Positions 1 to 8,482 are shown, counted from the first letter of the stretch. The stretch is 64,000 nucleotides of DNA from Lysobacter lycopersici (GCF_007556775.1 NZ_CP041742.1:186001-250000), one strand, 5' to 3'. Made by a program: numbers and translations. Notes: a model not told the origin generated them from the letters alone.

Positions 1-811
1 ACAGCGGCATCCAGGCTTCGATGCCGGCCGGCGCGAGCCCGGCCTTCAGGTCCTGGAACAGCGCGCTGCGCCGGGTGTCGATGTCGAAGCGGTCGCGCAG
101 GGCTTCCATCGCGCGTTTCGTCGACATCTCGTCCAGCGGCACTTCGCGACCTGGCAGCATGCGCACCGCATCGACCTTGTCGAGCGAGCGCTGCGTTTCC
201 GGATCGAAGGCGCGGATCGAATCGATTTCGTCGTCGAGCAATTCCACGCGATAGGGTTCGTCGGCGCCCATCGGGAACACGTCGAGCAGGCCGCCGCGGA
301 TCGCGTAATCGCCGGGATCGAGTACCTGCGGCACCAGCCGGTAGCCGCCGGCCTGCAGGCGCAGGCGTTCGGCGTCGAGATCGAGTTTCTGCCCGACCGC
401 GACATCGAAACTGTTGCCGGCGATGTAGCTGGTCGGCGGCAGGCGCTGCATCAGCGTCGCCACCGGCACGATCACCACGCCGCGTTTCAGCGTCGGCAGT
501 CGCTGCAATGCCGCGAGCCGGCGCGAGACGATTTCCGGATGCGGGCTGAACTGGTCGTAGGGCAGGGTTTCCCAATCCGGGAAATGCACGACCGGCAGCG
601 ATGCATCGTCGCCGAGCAAGGTGAGCACGTCGGTTTCCAGCCGGTCCGCGGCGTGGTTGTCGGCGAGCACCAGCAGCAGCGGGCCGGCATGCGCGCGCGC
701 GGCTGCGACCACCGCCCAGGCCAGCGCCGAGGACGAGCCGGGCGAACGCCACCAGGCGCGGCGGTGTCCGCCCGAAGGCAGGACCGGAATGAAGGAAGTG
801 GGGTTCGACAT
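1..811 (-). CDS. mfd: Transcription-repair coupling factor Mfd, N-terminal part (cut by window edge)
   Basis: Mfd is a DNA translocase that removes stalled RNA polymerase and recruits UvrA to lesions. About 270 N-terminal residues are visible of a family length near 1150; the gene runs off position 1. The visible part is the UvrB-homology module. It includes a conserved FPDWETLPYDQF stretch at residues 77-88, followed by the motifs QRLPP, YRLVPQV, GDYAIRGGLLDVFP and PYRVELLDDEIDSIR. The start is the ATG at 811-809 on the minus strand, giving MSNPTSFIPVLP. The helicase, RNAP-binding and translocase domains lie outside the window. The family assignment is very safe. Confidence 0.95.
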   Translation of the reverse strand, partial: MSNPTSFIPVLPSGGHRRAWWRSPGSSSALAWAVVAAARAHAGPLLLVLADNHAADRLETDVLTLLGDDASLPVVHFPDWETLPYDQFSPHPEIVSRRLAALQRLPTLKRGVVIVPVATLMQRLPPTSYIAGNSFDVAVGQKLDLDAERLRLQAGGYRLVPQVLDPGDYAIRGGLLDVFPMGADEPYRVELLDDEIDSIRAFDPETQRSLDKVDAVRMLPGREVPLDEMSTKRAMEALRDRFDIDTRRSALFQDLKAGLAPAGIEAWMPL

Positions 812-876
812 CGAACTCGCGATTTTAAGCGAAGCCCGCCGCTCGACGTGGCAGGCGACCGCTCAGTGCGGCATGT

Positions 877-1431
877 TCAATGCGGATGCGGTGCGCGCAG
901 TTGCAGCACCATGCGCACCAGCGAAGGCTGGTCGGGCGAGGCTTCGCGCTTGAAGTCCAGCGATTCGGCCAGCGAGATCATCGGGTGGTTGTGGTCGAGC
1001 ACGTCGCCGTAGAGGCGTTCCAGCCGGCGACCCTTGGCCCAGCGCACCAGCCGCCGCATCAGGTGCCGGCCCAGGCCCATGCCGGTGAGGTAGTGGCTGA
1101 CGAGGATCGCGAATTCCGCGTCGCGGGTGCCGGGATTGATGGCCGCGCGCGCGACCGCGCCGACCAGGGCTTCGCCCGGCGGTAGCGGTTCCGCGGCGAC
1201 CAGCGCGAATTCGCCCTTCGGGTCCGGCCGGGTCAGGCGTTCGGCCATGGCCGGGCTCAATTCCGACATCGCGTGCAGGAAACGCTGGCGCACTTCCTCT
1301 GGTTGCAGCAGCGGGAACGCCGCGCGCAACGGGTCGGCGTCCTCGGGACGGATCGGGCGAACCAGCACCCGGCGGCCATTGCGCAGCCGGAGTTCTTCGT
1401 GCCAGGGGGGAAGGCGGTTGCGGGCGACCAT
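877..1431 (-). CDS. GNAT-family N-acetyltransferase
   Basis: A 184-residue single-domain GNAT acetyltransferase, so acetyl-CoA is the expected donor; the substrate is unknown. The GNAT core begins near residue 15 (RNGRRVLVRPIRPEDAD). The acetyl-CoA pyrophosphate loop is seen as the variant GMGLGRHLMRRLVRWAK around residue 116. A later LYGDVLDHNHPMISLAESL stretch fits the fourth motif. This arrangement resembles the acetyltransferase domain found at the C terminus of acyl-CoA synthetase-like (Pat) proteins, but here it stands alone. It lies upstream of mfd on the same strand with a 65-nt gap and is divergent from the cation transporter. Confidence 0.85.
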   Translation of the reverse strand: MVARNRLPPWHEELRLRNGRRVLVRPIRPEDADPLRAAFPLLQPEEVRQRFLHAMSELSPAMAERLTRPDPKGEFALVAAEPLPPGEALVGAVARAAINPGTRDAEFAILVSHYLTGMGLGRHLMRRLVRWAKGRRLERLYGDVLDHNHPMISLAESLDFKREASPDQPSLVRMVLQLRAPHPH

Positions 1432-1466
1432 CCGGACATGCTGCCATGGACAAGGTTAAGACTTGC

Positions 1467-1498
1467 TTGACGGATATCCCGCGCGCGATTGCTAAACT
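1467..1498 (+). promoter_or_regulatory. Candidate promoter for the cation diffusion facilitator gene
   Basis: TTGACG at 1467-1472 is followed by an extended -10-like TGCTAAACT at 1490-1498, about 30 nt before the ATG at 1529. The spacing to TAAACT is 20 nt, longer than ideal, so the extended -10 may act alone. The position in a divergent intergenic gap supports a promoter. Confidence 0.3.
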
Positions 1499-1528
1499 GC
1501 CGCGCTCCACGCGACGATCCCCCCGACC

Positions 1529-2443
1529 ATGGCCGGCAACGGCGATTCCAACCGCGCGATCGTGTTCGCGCTCGGCGCCAATTTCGCCATCGCCTGCGCC
1601 AAGGGCGTGGCCGCGTTCTTCACCGGCTCCAGCGCGATGCTGGCGGAAACCGTGCATTCGCTGGCCGATTGCGGCAACCAGTTGCTGTTGCTGCTGGGCA
1701 TGCGCCAGGCACGCCGCGAGGCATCGCCCGAACACCCGCTGGGGCAGGGCAAGGCGATCTATTTCTGGTCGTTCCTCGTGGCGCTGATGCTGTTCACCGT
1801 CGGCGGCCTGTATTCGCTGTACGAAGGCTGGCACAAGCTCGCGCACCCGGAACCGCTGCGCCAGTGGTGGTGGGCGGTGGGCGTGCTGGTCTTCGCCATC
1901 GTCGCCGAGGGCGTCTCGATGCGCGCCTGCCTGCAGGAAGTGGCGCGCGCGCGCAGCGGGCGTTCGCTGTGGCAGTGGTTCCACGCCAGCCGCCAGGCCG
2001 AACTCGTGGTGATCTTCGGCGAGGACCTGGCCGCGCTGCTCGGCTTGGTCTTCGCGCTGGCCGCGGTGCTGCTGTCGGTATTCACCGGCAACCCGGCGTG
2101 GGACGCGATCGGCACGCTGGCCATCGGCGCGCTGCTGGTGGTGGTGGCGGTGTTCGTCGCGGTCGAGGTCAAGGCATTGCTGGTCGGGCAGGGCATGGAT
2201 CCGGAACGCGAACGGGCCCTGCGCGATTTCCTGCGCCAGCGGCCAGAAATCGCCGAAGTGATCAACATCATCAGCCTGCAGCTCGGCGACCGGGTGATGC
2301 TGTCGGTGCAGGCGCGGATGCGCGAGGAACGCGATGCAGCGCTGTTGCTGCGGCAGATCACCGCGGTCGAACGCGCGGTGAAGGCGGAATTCCCCGAAGT
2401 GCGCTGGAGTTTCTTCGAGCCGGAAGCGCCGGGCGCGGAATGA
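1529..2443 (+). CDS. Cation diffusion facilitator (CDF) family transporter
   Basis: A 304-residue inner-membrane metal/proton antiporter of the CDF family; Zn2+, Fe2+ or Mn2+ are the usual substrates. Hydrophobic helices start at residue 9. The TM2 metal-site motif HSLAD is visible near residue 43, and a GEDLAALLG segment sits where TM5 provides the second half of the site. The latter resembles the E-D form of the SLC30A9-like branch rather than the classical HxxxD. After the last helix (about residue 215) comes a cytoplasmic domain ending EVRWSFFEPE. It is convergent with rlmJ, with a 12-nt gap. Metal specificity cannot be read from the sequence. Confidence 0.9.
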   Translation: MAGNGDSNRAIVFALGANFAIACAKGVAAFFTGSSAMLAETVHSLADCGNQLLLLLGMRQARREASPEHPLGQGKAIYFWSFLVALMLFTVGGLYSLYEGWHKLAHPEPLRQWWWAVGVLVFAIVAEGVSMRACLQEVARARSGRSLWQWFHASRQAELVVIFGEDLAALLGLVFALAAVLLSVFTGNPAWDAIGTLAIGALLVVVAVFVAVEVKALLVGQGMDPERERALRDFLRQRPEIAEVINIISLQLGDRVMLSVQARMREERDAALLLRQITAVERAVKAEFPEVRWSFFEPEAPGAE

Positions 2444-2455
2444 CGATGCGCCGCG

Positions 2456-3313
2456 TCAGTCGCGCGGCTTCGCCCAGGCGATGCGCGCGTCGCCTCGGCC
2501 CCCACCTTCCACGAGCATCGCGCGCAGCGCGGCAAGCGTCGCGGACAGGCGCGATTCGATGCCGAACGGCGGATTGAGCAGCAGCATCCCCGAGCCGTTC
2601 ATGCGCAGCGGCGAATCGTCGGGGCGCACCAGCAATTCCGCGAACAAGGAAGACTTCGCCGGCAAGGTCGCCGCCTCGCGCAGCATTGGCTGCAAGTCCC
2701 GGCGCTGCTTGATCGGGTACCACAGCGCGAACGTCGCCTGCGGCCAGCGCGCGAGGCCTTCGCGCAGCGCGGCGAAGGCGGCGTCGAATTCCGCGAGTTG
2801 CGCCTCGAAGGGCGGGTCGATGAGCACCAGTCCGCGCGCGAATCGCTCGCCATCCACTTTCGGCGGCAGCAACGCCTTGATCGCCACGTAGCCGTCGCGC
2901 GCATGTACCGCGACGCGCGCGTCGCCGGCGAAATTCGCCTTCAGCGCCGCGGCTTCCTGCGGTTGCAGTTCGCAACAGGCGATGCGGTCCCGTGCGCGCA
3001 GGGCATGCGCGAGCAACCACGGCGAGCCCGGGTAGGCGTCGTCGCCGTTCGCGGCCCGGCAGGCGGCGATGGCGTCGAGGTAGCGATCGACGGCGGGATC
3101 GACGCCGGTTCGAAGTCGGGCGACGCCTGCGTCCGCTTCGCCGGTACGTCGTGCTTCCTCGCCTTCGAGCCGGTACAGGCCACGCCCGGCGTGGGTATCG
3201 AGTGCGAAGCAGGCCGCCGGTTTCGCCACCAGCGCCTCGCACAGCGCCAGCAGCACGACATGCTTGAGAACGTCGGCGTGGTTGCCGGCATGGAAGGCGT
3301 GGCGGTAGTTCAT
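2456..3313 (-). CDS. rlmJ: 23S rRNA (adenine-2030-N6)-methyltransferase RlmJ
   Basis: RlmJ uses S-adenosylmethionine to methylate N6 of A2030 in 23S rRNA. The protein has 285 residues, the usual family length. The start MNYRHAFHAGNHADVLKH is the diagnostic N-terminal helix. DTHAGRGLY is the SAM-binding motif I and IDPPFE is the catalytic DPPY-type motif. A late NGSGMLLLNPPFG segment is typical of the family. The gene stands alone on the minus strand, divergent from creB. A TAGAAT hexamer on the minus strand at 3325-3320 lies only 7 nt before the ATG, so the mRNA may have almost no leader. Confidence 0.95.
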   Translation of the reverse strand: MNYRHAFHAGNHADVLKHVVLLALCEALVAKPAACFALDTHAGRGLYRLEGEEARRTGEADAGVARLRTGVDPAVDRYLDAIAACRAANGDDAYPGSPWLLAHALRARDRIACCELQPQEAAALKANFAGDARVAVHARDGYVAIKALLPPKVDGERFARGLVLIDPPFEAQLAEFDAAFAALREGLARWPQATFALWYPIKQRRDLQPMLREAATLPAKSSLFAELLVRPDDSPLRMNGSGMLLLNPPFGIESRLSATLAALRAMLVEGGGRGDARIAWAKPRD

Positions 3314-3424
3314 GCGGGGATTCTAATTGCTCGCGGGATCACGCCCCTCGGCCCGTGGCCTCGGTGCGCTCCTGCTTCACGCCGGCCACGCAAACGCCGC
3401 CGCCGCGTCGGCTACGATGCCGGC

Positions 3425-4102
3425 ATGCCGACGATCCTGCTGGCCGAGGACGAAACCGCCATCGCCGAAACCGTGCTGTACGCGCTGCGTGCGGAGGGCC
3501 TCGCGGCCGAGCACGTGTTGCTGGGCGGCGAGGTGCTGCCGCGGTTGCGTCGCGGCGGCGTCGACCTGGTGATCCTCGACGTCGGCCTGCCGGACCGCAA
3601 CGGCTTCGATGTCTGCCGCGAATTGCGCGCGGAAAGCGAGGTGCCGGTGCTGTTCCTGACCGCGCGCGACGGCGAAGCCGACCGCGTGCTCGGGCTGGAA
3701 CTCGGCGGCGATGATTACATGTCGAAACCCTTTTCCCCGCGCGAACTGGTGGCGCGGGTCCGCGCGCGCCTGCGCCGCAGCGCGCCTGCGGACGACGGCT
3801 GGCGTCGGCTCGGGCGCTTCGACCTCGATGCCGCCGGCCATCGCATCCGTTTCGATGGCGTGCTGCTCGAGCTCACGCGCTACGAATGCGGCCTGCTGGA
3901 AACGCTGCTGGCGCGCCCCGGGGCGGTGCTGGAACGCGCGAAGCTGATGGATCGCGTCTGGGGCGATGCGCTCGATACCGGCGAACGCACCGTGGACACG
4001 CACGTGAAGACGCTGCGCGCGAAACTGCGCGCGATCGCGCCGGACGCCGATCCGATCCGTACCGTGCGCGGGCTCGGTTACTCCGTGCACACGGAAGGAT
4101 GA
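3425..4102 (+). CDS. creB: Response regulator CreB
   Basis: CreB is the DNA-binding partner of the sensor CreC and binds tandem TTCAC repeats. It has 225 residues. The receiver domain (1-120) has acidic residues near 9-10, the phospho-acceptor Asp52 in VILDVGLPDRNG and the switch Lys in MSKPFSP. A C-terminal OmpR/PhoB winged helix follows (about 130-222), with ERTVDTHVKTLRAKLR and the closing RGLGYSVH. The ATG at 3425 gives MPTILLAEDE, the natural start of a receiver domain. creC follows after 3 nt, so the two are cotranscribed. The name rests on linkage to creC, creD and a Cre tag. Confidence 0.9.
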   Translation: MPTILLAEDETAIAETVLYALRAEGLAAEHVLLGGEVLPRLRRGGVDLVILDVGLPDRNGFDVCRELRAESEVPVLFLTARDGEADRVLGLELGGDDYMSKPFSPRELVARVRARLRRSAPADDGWRRLGRFDLDAAGHRIRFDGVLLELTRYECGLLETLLARPGAVLERAKLMDRVWGDALDTGERTVDTHVKTLRAKLRAIAPDADPIRTVRGLGYSVHTEG

Positions 4103-4105
4103 ACG

Positions 4106-5533
4106 ATGCGCATCGGCCTGCGCGTGCTGCTCGGCTACTTCCTGATCGTCGCGCTGGCGGCGCTGCTGGTGGGCAAGGTCTTCGTCGAACAGGTCAAGCC
4201 GGGCGTGCGCCAGGCGATGGAAGGCACGCTGATCGACACCGCCAATACCCTGGCGGAACTCGCGACCGACGACATGCTCGCCGGGCGCATCGCCGACGGC
4301 CGTTTCGCGCAAAGGGTGAAGCAAGTTTCCACGCGCAAGGTCGGTGCCGACGTCTGGGGCTTCGCCAAGGACCGCGGCGGCTTCCGCGTCACCGTCGTCG
4401 ACGCGCGCGGCATCGTGGTGTTCGATTCCGAAGGCAGGGACCTCGGTCGCGACAATTCGCGCTGGAACGACGTGTATCGCACTCTGCGCGGCCAGTACGG
4501 CGCGCGTTCCACCCGCGATGATCCGAACGACGAAAACAGCACGGTGATGCATGTCGCCGCACCGATCTACGACAACGGTGGAAAGATCGTCGGCGTGCTC
4601 ACCGTGGCCAAGCCCAACCGCGCGATGGCGCCGTTCATCGCGCGCAGCCAGAACATCATTGCGCGCTGGGGTTTCGTGCTGATGGGCGCGGCGCTGCTGA
4701 TCGGCTTGTTTGCGGCGTGGTGGCTGTCGCGCCAGCTCGGCACGCTGCGCCGCTACGCCGATGCGGTGGCCGCGGGCGAACGTGCGCCGCAGCCGCGCGC
4801 CGCCGGCGAGTTCGGCGACCTCGGTCGTGCCCTGCACGACATGCGCGAGAAACTCGAGGGCAAGCAGTACGTCGAACAGTACGTGCACGCGCTGACCCAC
4901 GAACTGAAGAGCCCGCTGGCCGCGATCCGCGGCGCGAGCGAACTGCTCGAGCAGCCGTTGCCCGAGGCCGATCGCGCGCGCTTCGTCGCCAGCATCCGCG
5001 CGCAGGGCGAGCGCATGGCGCAGATGGTGGACAAGCTGCTGGCGCTGGCCGCGGTGGAGCATCGGCGGATGATCGAGCAGCCGCAGCGGATCGGGGTTGC
5101 GTCGCTGTTGCACGAAGCCGCGGATGCGCTGCGCCAGCGTGCGGAATCAAGCGGGATCGAATTGCGGGTCGATGCGGCGAATGCTTGCGTCGTGCAAGGC
5201 GATCCGTTCCTGATGCGGCAGGCGCTGGTCAACCTGCTCGACAACGCGCTGGATTTCGCGCCGCGCGGATCGGTGGTCGAAGCTCGCGTATCGCGCGAAG
5301 GCGACGAAGTCCGCTTCGAAATCGCCGACCGTGGCCCGGGCGTTCCCGATTACGCGCGCGAACGCGTGTTCGAACGCTTCTATTCGCTGCCGCGCCCGGA
5401 TGGCGGCAGCCGCAGCAGCGGCCTCGGCCTGCCGTTCGTGGCCCAGGTCGCATCGTTGCACGACGGCCGCGTCGAGCTAAGCGAACGCGAGGGCGGCGGT
5501 ACCGTTGCCGCATTGTCCATTCCCTCGGCCTGA
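4106..5533 (+). CDS. creC: Sensor histidine kinase CreC
   Basis: An inner-membrane sensor kinase of 475 residues that phosphorylates CreB. An N-terminal helix (about 7-25) and a second near 185-207 bracket a periplasmic region of about 160 residues of the sCache-like type. A HAMP-like linker follows. The phospho-acceptor His is near residue 265 in ALTHELKSPLAAIRG. The ATPase domain shows the N box NLLDNALDFAP, the DRGPGVP motif and GLGLPFVAQV. In E. coli the CreBC system responds to growth medium, and in Aeromonas and Stenotrophomonas relatives to beta-lactam or cell-wall stress. Which signal applies here is inference. Confidence 0.92.
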   Translation: MRIGLRVLLGYFLIVALAALLVGKVFVEQVKPGVRQAMEGTLIDTANTLAELATDDMLAGRIADGRFAQRVKQVSTRKVGADVWGFAKDRGGFRVTVVDARGIVVFDSEGRDLGRDNSRWNDVYRTLRGQYGARSTRDDPNDENSTVMHVAAPIYDNGGKIVGVLTVAKPNRAMAPFIARSQNIIARWGFVLMGAALLIGLFAAWWLSRQLGTLRRYADAVAAGERAPQPRAAGEFGDLGRALHDMREKLEGKQYVEQYVHALTHELKSPLAAIRGASELLEQPLPEADRARFVASIRAQGERMAQMVDKLLALAAVEHRRMIEQPQRIGVASLLHEAADALRQRAESSGIELRVDAANACVVQGDPFLMRQALVNLLDNALDFAPRGSVVEARVSREGDEVRFEIADRGPGVPDYARERVFERFYSLPRPDGGSRSSGLGLPFVAQVASLHDGRVELSEREGGGTVAALSIPSA

Positions 5534-5543
5534 TCGGTTTTTT

Positions 5544-5610
5544 TGTGGGAGCGGCTTTAGCCGCGATGAATCCAGCCGGAAAAGCAGTCGCGGCTAAAGC
5601 CGCTCCCACA
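5544..5610. repeat. REP-like perfect inverted repeat between creC and creD
   Basis: Two 23-nt arms at 5544-5566 and 5588-5610 are perfect inverted copies (core GGGAGCGGCTTTAGCCGCG) around a 21-nt centre. Each arm also contains its own short palindrome. This matches the general form of REP/BIME elements common in Pseudomonas and Xanthomonadales. It sits 11 nt after the creC stop and could form a strong hairpin that separates creBC from creD expression or protects mRNA ends. Confidence 0.85.
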
Positions 5611-5614
5611 GAGC

Positions 5615-5630
5615 TTCACCGCCACTTCAC
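5615..5630 (+). promoter_or_regulatory. Cre tag (CreB-binding site) upstream of creD
   Basis: TTCAC at 5615-5619 and TTCAC at 5626-5630 are separated by exactly 6 nt, which matches the known CreB consensus TTCAC-N6-TTCAC. It lies 66 nt before the creD start and directly after creBC, so CreB control of creD is expected. No clear -35/-10 pair was recognised next to it. Confidence 0.75.
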
Positions 5631-5695
5631 CGTCGCGCCATCGCCCGCACGTCCCGCGGCGCGAGCATCTCCGCACCACCACCGGAGATGCGGCC

Positions 5696-6997
5696 ATGCG
5701 CCTTGCGCTGAAATTCGCGATCGTGTTGTTCCTGACGCTGGCGATCCTGCTGCCGCTGGCGATGATCCGCGGCACCATTTCCGAACGCCAGCAATTCCGC
5801 CAGCAGGCGGTGGAAGAGGTAACCCGCAGCTACGCCGGCGCGCAGAACATCGCCGGGCCGGTGCTGGTGGTGCCGTACGCGGAAACCGTCGAAGTCGAGG
5901 AGCGCGATGCGAATGGCGTGCTGCACAAGCAGCTACGCCAGCAGGACCGCACGTGGAAGTTTTTCCCGAAGACGCTGCAACTGCAAGGACAGGTCAAACC
6001 GTCGATCCGCAAGCTCGGCCTGCACGAAGTGCGCGTCTACGACCTGCAGTCCACGCTGGATGCGGCGTTCGACGTGCAGCTTCCCGCGGTCGATCCGGCG
6101 AAGCCGCGTACGCTGGGTACGCCATGGATCGACTTCGGCATCGGCGACGTGCGCGGCCTGGTCGGGGCACCGACGCTGCAGGTCGCGGGCCGTTCAACAC
6201 AGGTGCTGCAGGGCCAGCCCGGCCACGACGGTGGCGGCGTGCACGCGATGCTGGCGGACGGAACCGGCGCCGATGGGCGCATCGCGTTCCCGCTGCGGCT
6301 GCAGTTCGCGCTGCGCGGGACCGAGGCGCTCTCGATCGTGCCGTTGGCCGACGACAACCATGTCGAACTCGATTCGCCGTGGCCGCATCCGCAATTCAAC
6401 GGCGATTTCCTCCCGCGCGCGCATCGCATCGATGCCAAGGGTTTCCATGCCGAATGGGACGTGTCCTCGCTCGCCAGCAACGCGCAGGCGCAGTACCGCG
6501 CGGGAGGCGACAAGCACGCCGATGCCATCGGCCTGTCGCTGGTCGAGCCGGTGAACCTTTACTCGAAGGTCGATCGCGCGACGAAATACGGCCTGCTGTT
6601 CGTGCTGCTGACCTTCACCGGCTTCTTCATGCTGGAGACGATCAAGCAGTTGCCGATCCACCCCATCCAGTACGCGCTGGTCGGGCTCGCGCTGGCGATC
6701 TTCTTCCTGCTGCTGCTCAGCCTGTCCGAGCATATCGCCTTCGGTTGGGCCTATCTCGCCGCCGCGGTGGCTTGCGTCGGGCTGATCGGCTTCTACCTCG
6801 GTGCGGTGTTGCGCAGCCGCGTGCGCGGCTTCGGTTTCGCCGCGATGCTCGGCCTGCTGTATGCCGCGCTGTACGGCCTGCTGGTGTCGGAGGACAACGC
6901 ACTGGTGCTGGGCGCGGGCCTGCTGTTCGCGATCCTCGCCGCGATCATGGTCGCCACGCGCAAGGTCGACTGGTACCAGGTGTCGGTGCGGCAATGA
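5696..6997 (+). CDS. creD: Inner-membrane protein CreD
   Basis: CreD has 433 residues and is a CreB-regulated inner-membrane protein linked to envelope integrity and beta-lactam response; its biochemical role is unknown. The N-terminal helix (about 5-25) precedes a large periplasmic domain with the family motifs GPVLVVPYAE and RTWKFFPKTLQLQG. A C-terminal cluster of about five helices begins near residue 298 (YGLLFVLLTFTGFFMLE) and includes HPIQYALVGLALAIFFLLLL. The start at 5696 has a GGAG site at 5684-5687; the nearer ATG at 5688 is out of frame. The preceding Cre tag indicates regulation separate from creBC. Confidence 0.93.
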   Translation: MRLALKFAIVLFLTLAILLPLAMIRGTISERQQFRQQAVEEVTRSYAGAQNIAGPVLVVPYAETVEVEERDANGVLHKQLRQQDRTWKFFPKTLQLQGQVKPSIRKLGLHEVRVYDLQSTLDAAFDVQLPAVDPAKPRTLGTPWIDFGIGDVRGLVGAPTLQVAGRSTQVLQGQPGHDGGGVHAMLADGTGADGRIAFPLRLQFALRGTEALSIVPLADDNHVELDSPWPHPQFNGDFLPRAHRIDAKGFHAEWDVSSLASNAQAQYRAGGDKHADAIGLSLVEPVNLYSKVDRATKYGLLFVLLTFTGFFMLETIKQLPIHPIQYALVGLALAIFFLLLLSLSEHIAFGWAYLAAAVACVGLIGFYLGAVLRSRVRGFGFAAMLGLLYAALYGLLVSEDNALVLGAGLLFAILAAIMVATRKVDWYQVSVRQ

Positions 6998-7356
6998 AGT
7001 CCGCGTGCTGTCGCGCGATCGCGTTCGTGCATCGGTTTCCGGGATCGGATCTATCTGGATTCGTGCTACGACAGGAATGCGATGCGCGTCACGGAGCGGA
7101 TTCGCGAACGGCGGGTCGATCCGCAATTCGCGTGCGAAAACGGATTGCGAATCCTGTCACGGATCGGGCAACGCGCGATGGAATGTGAATTATTACCGAC
7201 GTTTTTCGCATCAACGGCTTATGCGGTCTTTTTGGCGGGAAGCCGTTTTTCTTCACGAGCGATGAACATTTCCGGGCGTAGCCACGAACCTGCGGGCAGG
7301 GGCAATGGAGAGTTGTTCGTTCCCGCCCGCATCCGTCCATTCCAGGGGAGTACGCC
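6998..7356. other. 359-nt gap without a recognisable gene
   Basis: No reading frame here has coding character. The second half (about 7130-7260) is AT-richer than its surroundings and would hold the promoter and a long leader for the secreted protein starting at 7357. No confident -35/-10 pair, riboswitch or tRNA was seen. A GGGGAG ribosome-binding site ends this gap at 7345-7350. Confidence 0.5.
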
Positions 7357-7869
7357 ATGTACGATTCGAAGTTGCGGTACGCCGCGCTCGCGGCTTTCGT
7401 GGCAGCCTTGTCCGTTCCCGGGTCCAGCCATGCCCTCGACCTGTTCGCGACGAACATCAGCAATGCCGCCGGCAATTGCCAGATCACCGATCCCAGCGTC
7501 GCATCCAGCACCCGGGCGAAGGCGCTTTCGCTCGACAACCTGGGTACCAACAGCGTCTGGGTCACCTGCGGATTGATGAGCGACAAGACCTCGGCCGGCA
7601 TCACCTCGCTCACGATTTCCCTGCACAACCAGAATTCGGTGCCATCCACCCTCAGCTGCACCGCGGTGATCGGCAGGTCGAGCTCGCCCGCGACGTATTA
7701 CCCGAAGTCGGTCGCGATCGGGCCAGGCGCCGAGAACCAGATCACGTGGACCGCGGCCGGGGATGGCGGCGGGATCCTGTTCCCGCATCCGGCTTCGGTC
7801 ACCTGCATCCTGCCGCCGAACACCGGCATCACCACCGACGAGATTTCCTACGCAATCGAGTTGATCTGA
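7357..7869 (+). CDS. Secreted hypothetical protein with four cysteines
   Basis: A 170-residue protein of unknown function. The N terminus is a Sec signal peptide: a basic start (MYDSKLRY), a hydrophobic core AALAAFVAALSVPGS and an AxA-type cleavage site at SHA/LD near residue 26. The mature part has four Cys, in NCQI, TCGL, SCTA and TCIL, enough for two disulfides. The Thr/Ser/Asn-rich alternating pattern suggests a small beta-sandwich. The product is periplasmic or extracellular. A strong GGGGAG site supports the ATG. The gene is alone between creD and a convergent PAP2 gene, with a shared terminator after it. Confidence 0.75.
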   Translation: MYDSKLRYAALAAFVAALSVPGSSHALDLFATNISNAAGNCQITDPSVASSTRAKALSLDNLGTNSVWVTCGLMSDKTSAGITSLTISLHNQNSVPSTLSCTAVIGRSSSPATYYPKSVAIGPGAENQITWTAAGDGGGILFPHPASVTCILPPNTGITTDEISYAIELI

Positions 7870-7888
7870 ATGCCCGGAAAGTGCATCG

Positions 7889-7914
7889 AAAGGCCCCGGC
7901 ATGCCGGGGCCTTT
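7889..7914. terminator. Bidirectional terminator hairpin
   Basis: A near-perfect palindrome, AAAGGCCCCGGC then ATGCCGGGGCCTTT, stands between two convergent genes and ends in A/T runs on both sides. It can terminate transcripts from both strands. Confidence 0.85.
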
Positions 7915-7930
7915 CGTTTCCGGTTCGCGT

Positions 7931-8482
7931 TCAACCCAGCAACGTCGCGCCAGGCACAAGCCACAGCGACACGCCCGCCAGCGTGCTGCCGATCGCGGTC
8001 GCGGCCAGCACGTCGCTGGGATAGTGCAGGCCGAGCACCACGCGCGACGCGGCGACGCTGGCGCTGAAGGGCACCAGCAGCCACGCGAGCAATGGGTAAT
8101 AGGCCAGTGCGACCAGGGTGAACGCGACCGCGTGCAGCGTGTGCCCCGACGGAAAACTGAATTCGTCCAATGGCGCGACCCAGGCACGGATGCGTCCGTC
8201 GCGCGCGAACGGCCGCGGTCGCCGCGTCCAGCGCTTCAGCGATTTGTACAGCAGCAAGGTCGCGAGCCCGGTCGCGGCGAGGTGCGCGGAGACGCGCAAT
8301 CCGTGCAGGCCGTCGACCGCGACCAGCGCCAGCATCAGCGCGTACCAGAACAGTCCATCGCCGAGCCGGCTGATCGCGGCGAAGAAGCGCAGCGCGCCGC
8401 GGTGCGCGCACAAACCGTTGCTGCGCAGGCACCAGCCCGCGTCCTGCATCGCGATGCGCTCAGGCAGGGGTCGGTTGCGCAT
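7931..8482 (-). CDS. PAP2-family membrane phosphatase
   Basis: A 183-residue lipid phosphatase of the PAP2 superfamily. The three signature motifs are present in order: K-x6-RP (KRWTRRPRP), PSGH (FSFPSGHTLH) and SR-x5-H-x3-D (SRVVLGLHYPSD). Several hydrophobic helices flank them. The start is the ATG at 8482, 23 nt inside the end of the upstream glycosyltransferase gene; a later in-frame Met (MQDAGW) is an alternative. Tight coupling to a GT4 glycosyltransferase suggests a shared role in lipid or undecaprenyl-linked sugar metabolism, which is inference. Substrates could be phosphatidic acid, phosphatidylglycerophosphate or undecaprenyl pyrophosphate. Confidence 0.9.
   Translation of the reverse strand: MRNRPLPERIAMQDAGWCLRSNGLCAHRGALRFFAAISRLGDGLFWYALMLALVAVDGLHGLRVSAHLAATGLATLLLYKSLKRWTRRPRPFARDGRIRAWVAPLDEFSFPSGHTLHAVAFTLVALAYYPLLAWLLVPFSASVAASRVVLGLHYPSDVLAATAIGSTLAGVSLWLVPGATLLG

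Noticed and set aside
3377-5113. Long open frame (578 codons) on the minus strand
   Set aside because: It lies antisense to creB and creC, whose proteins are clear family members; in GC-rich DNA the opposite strand often stays open.
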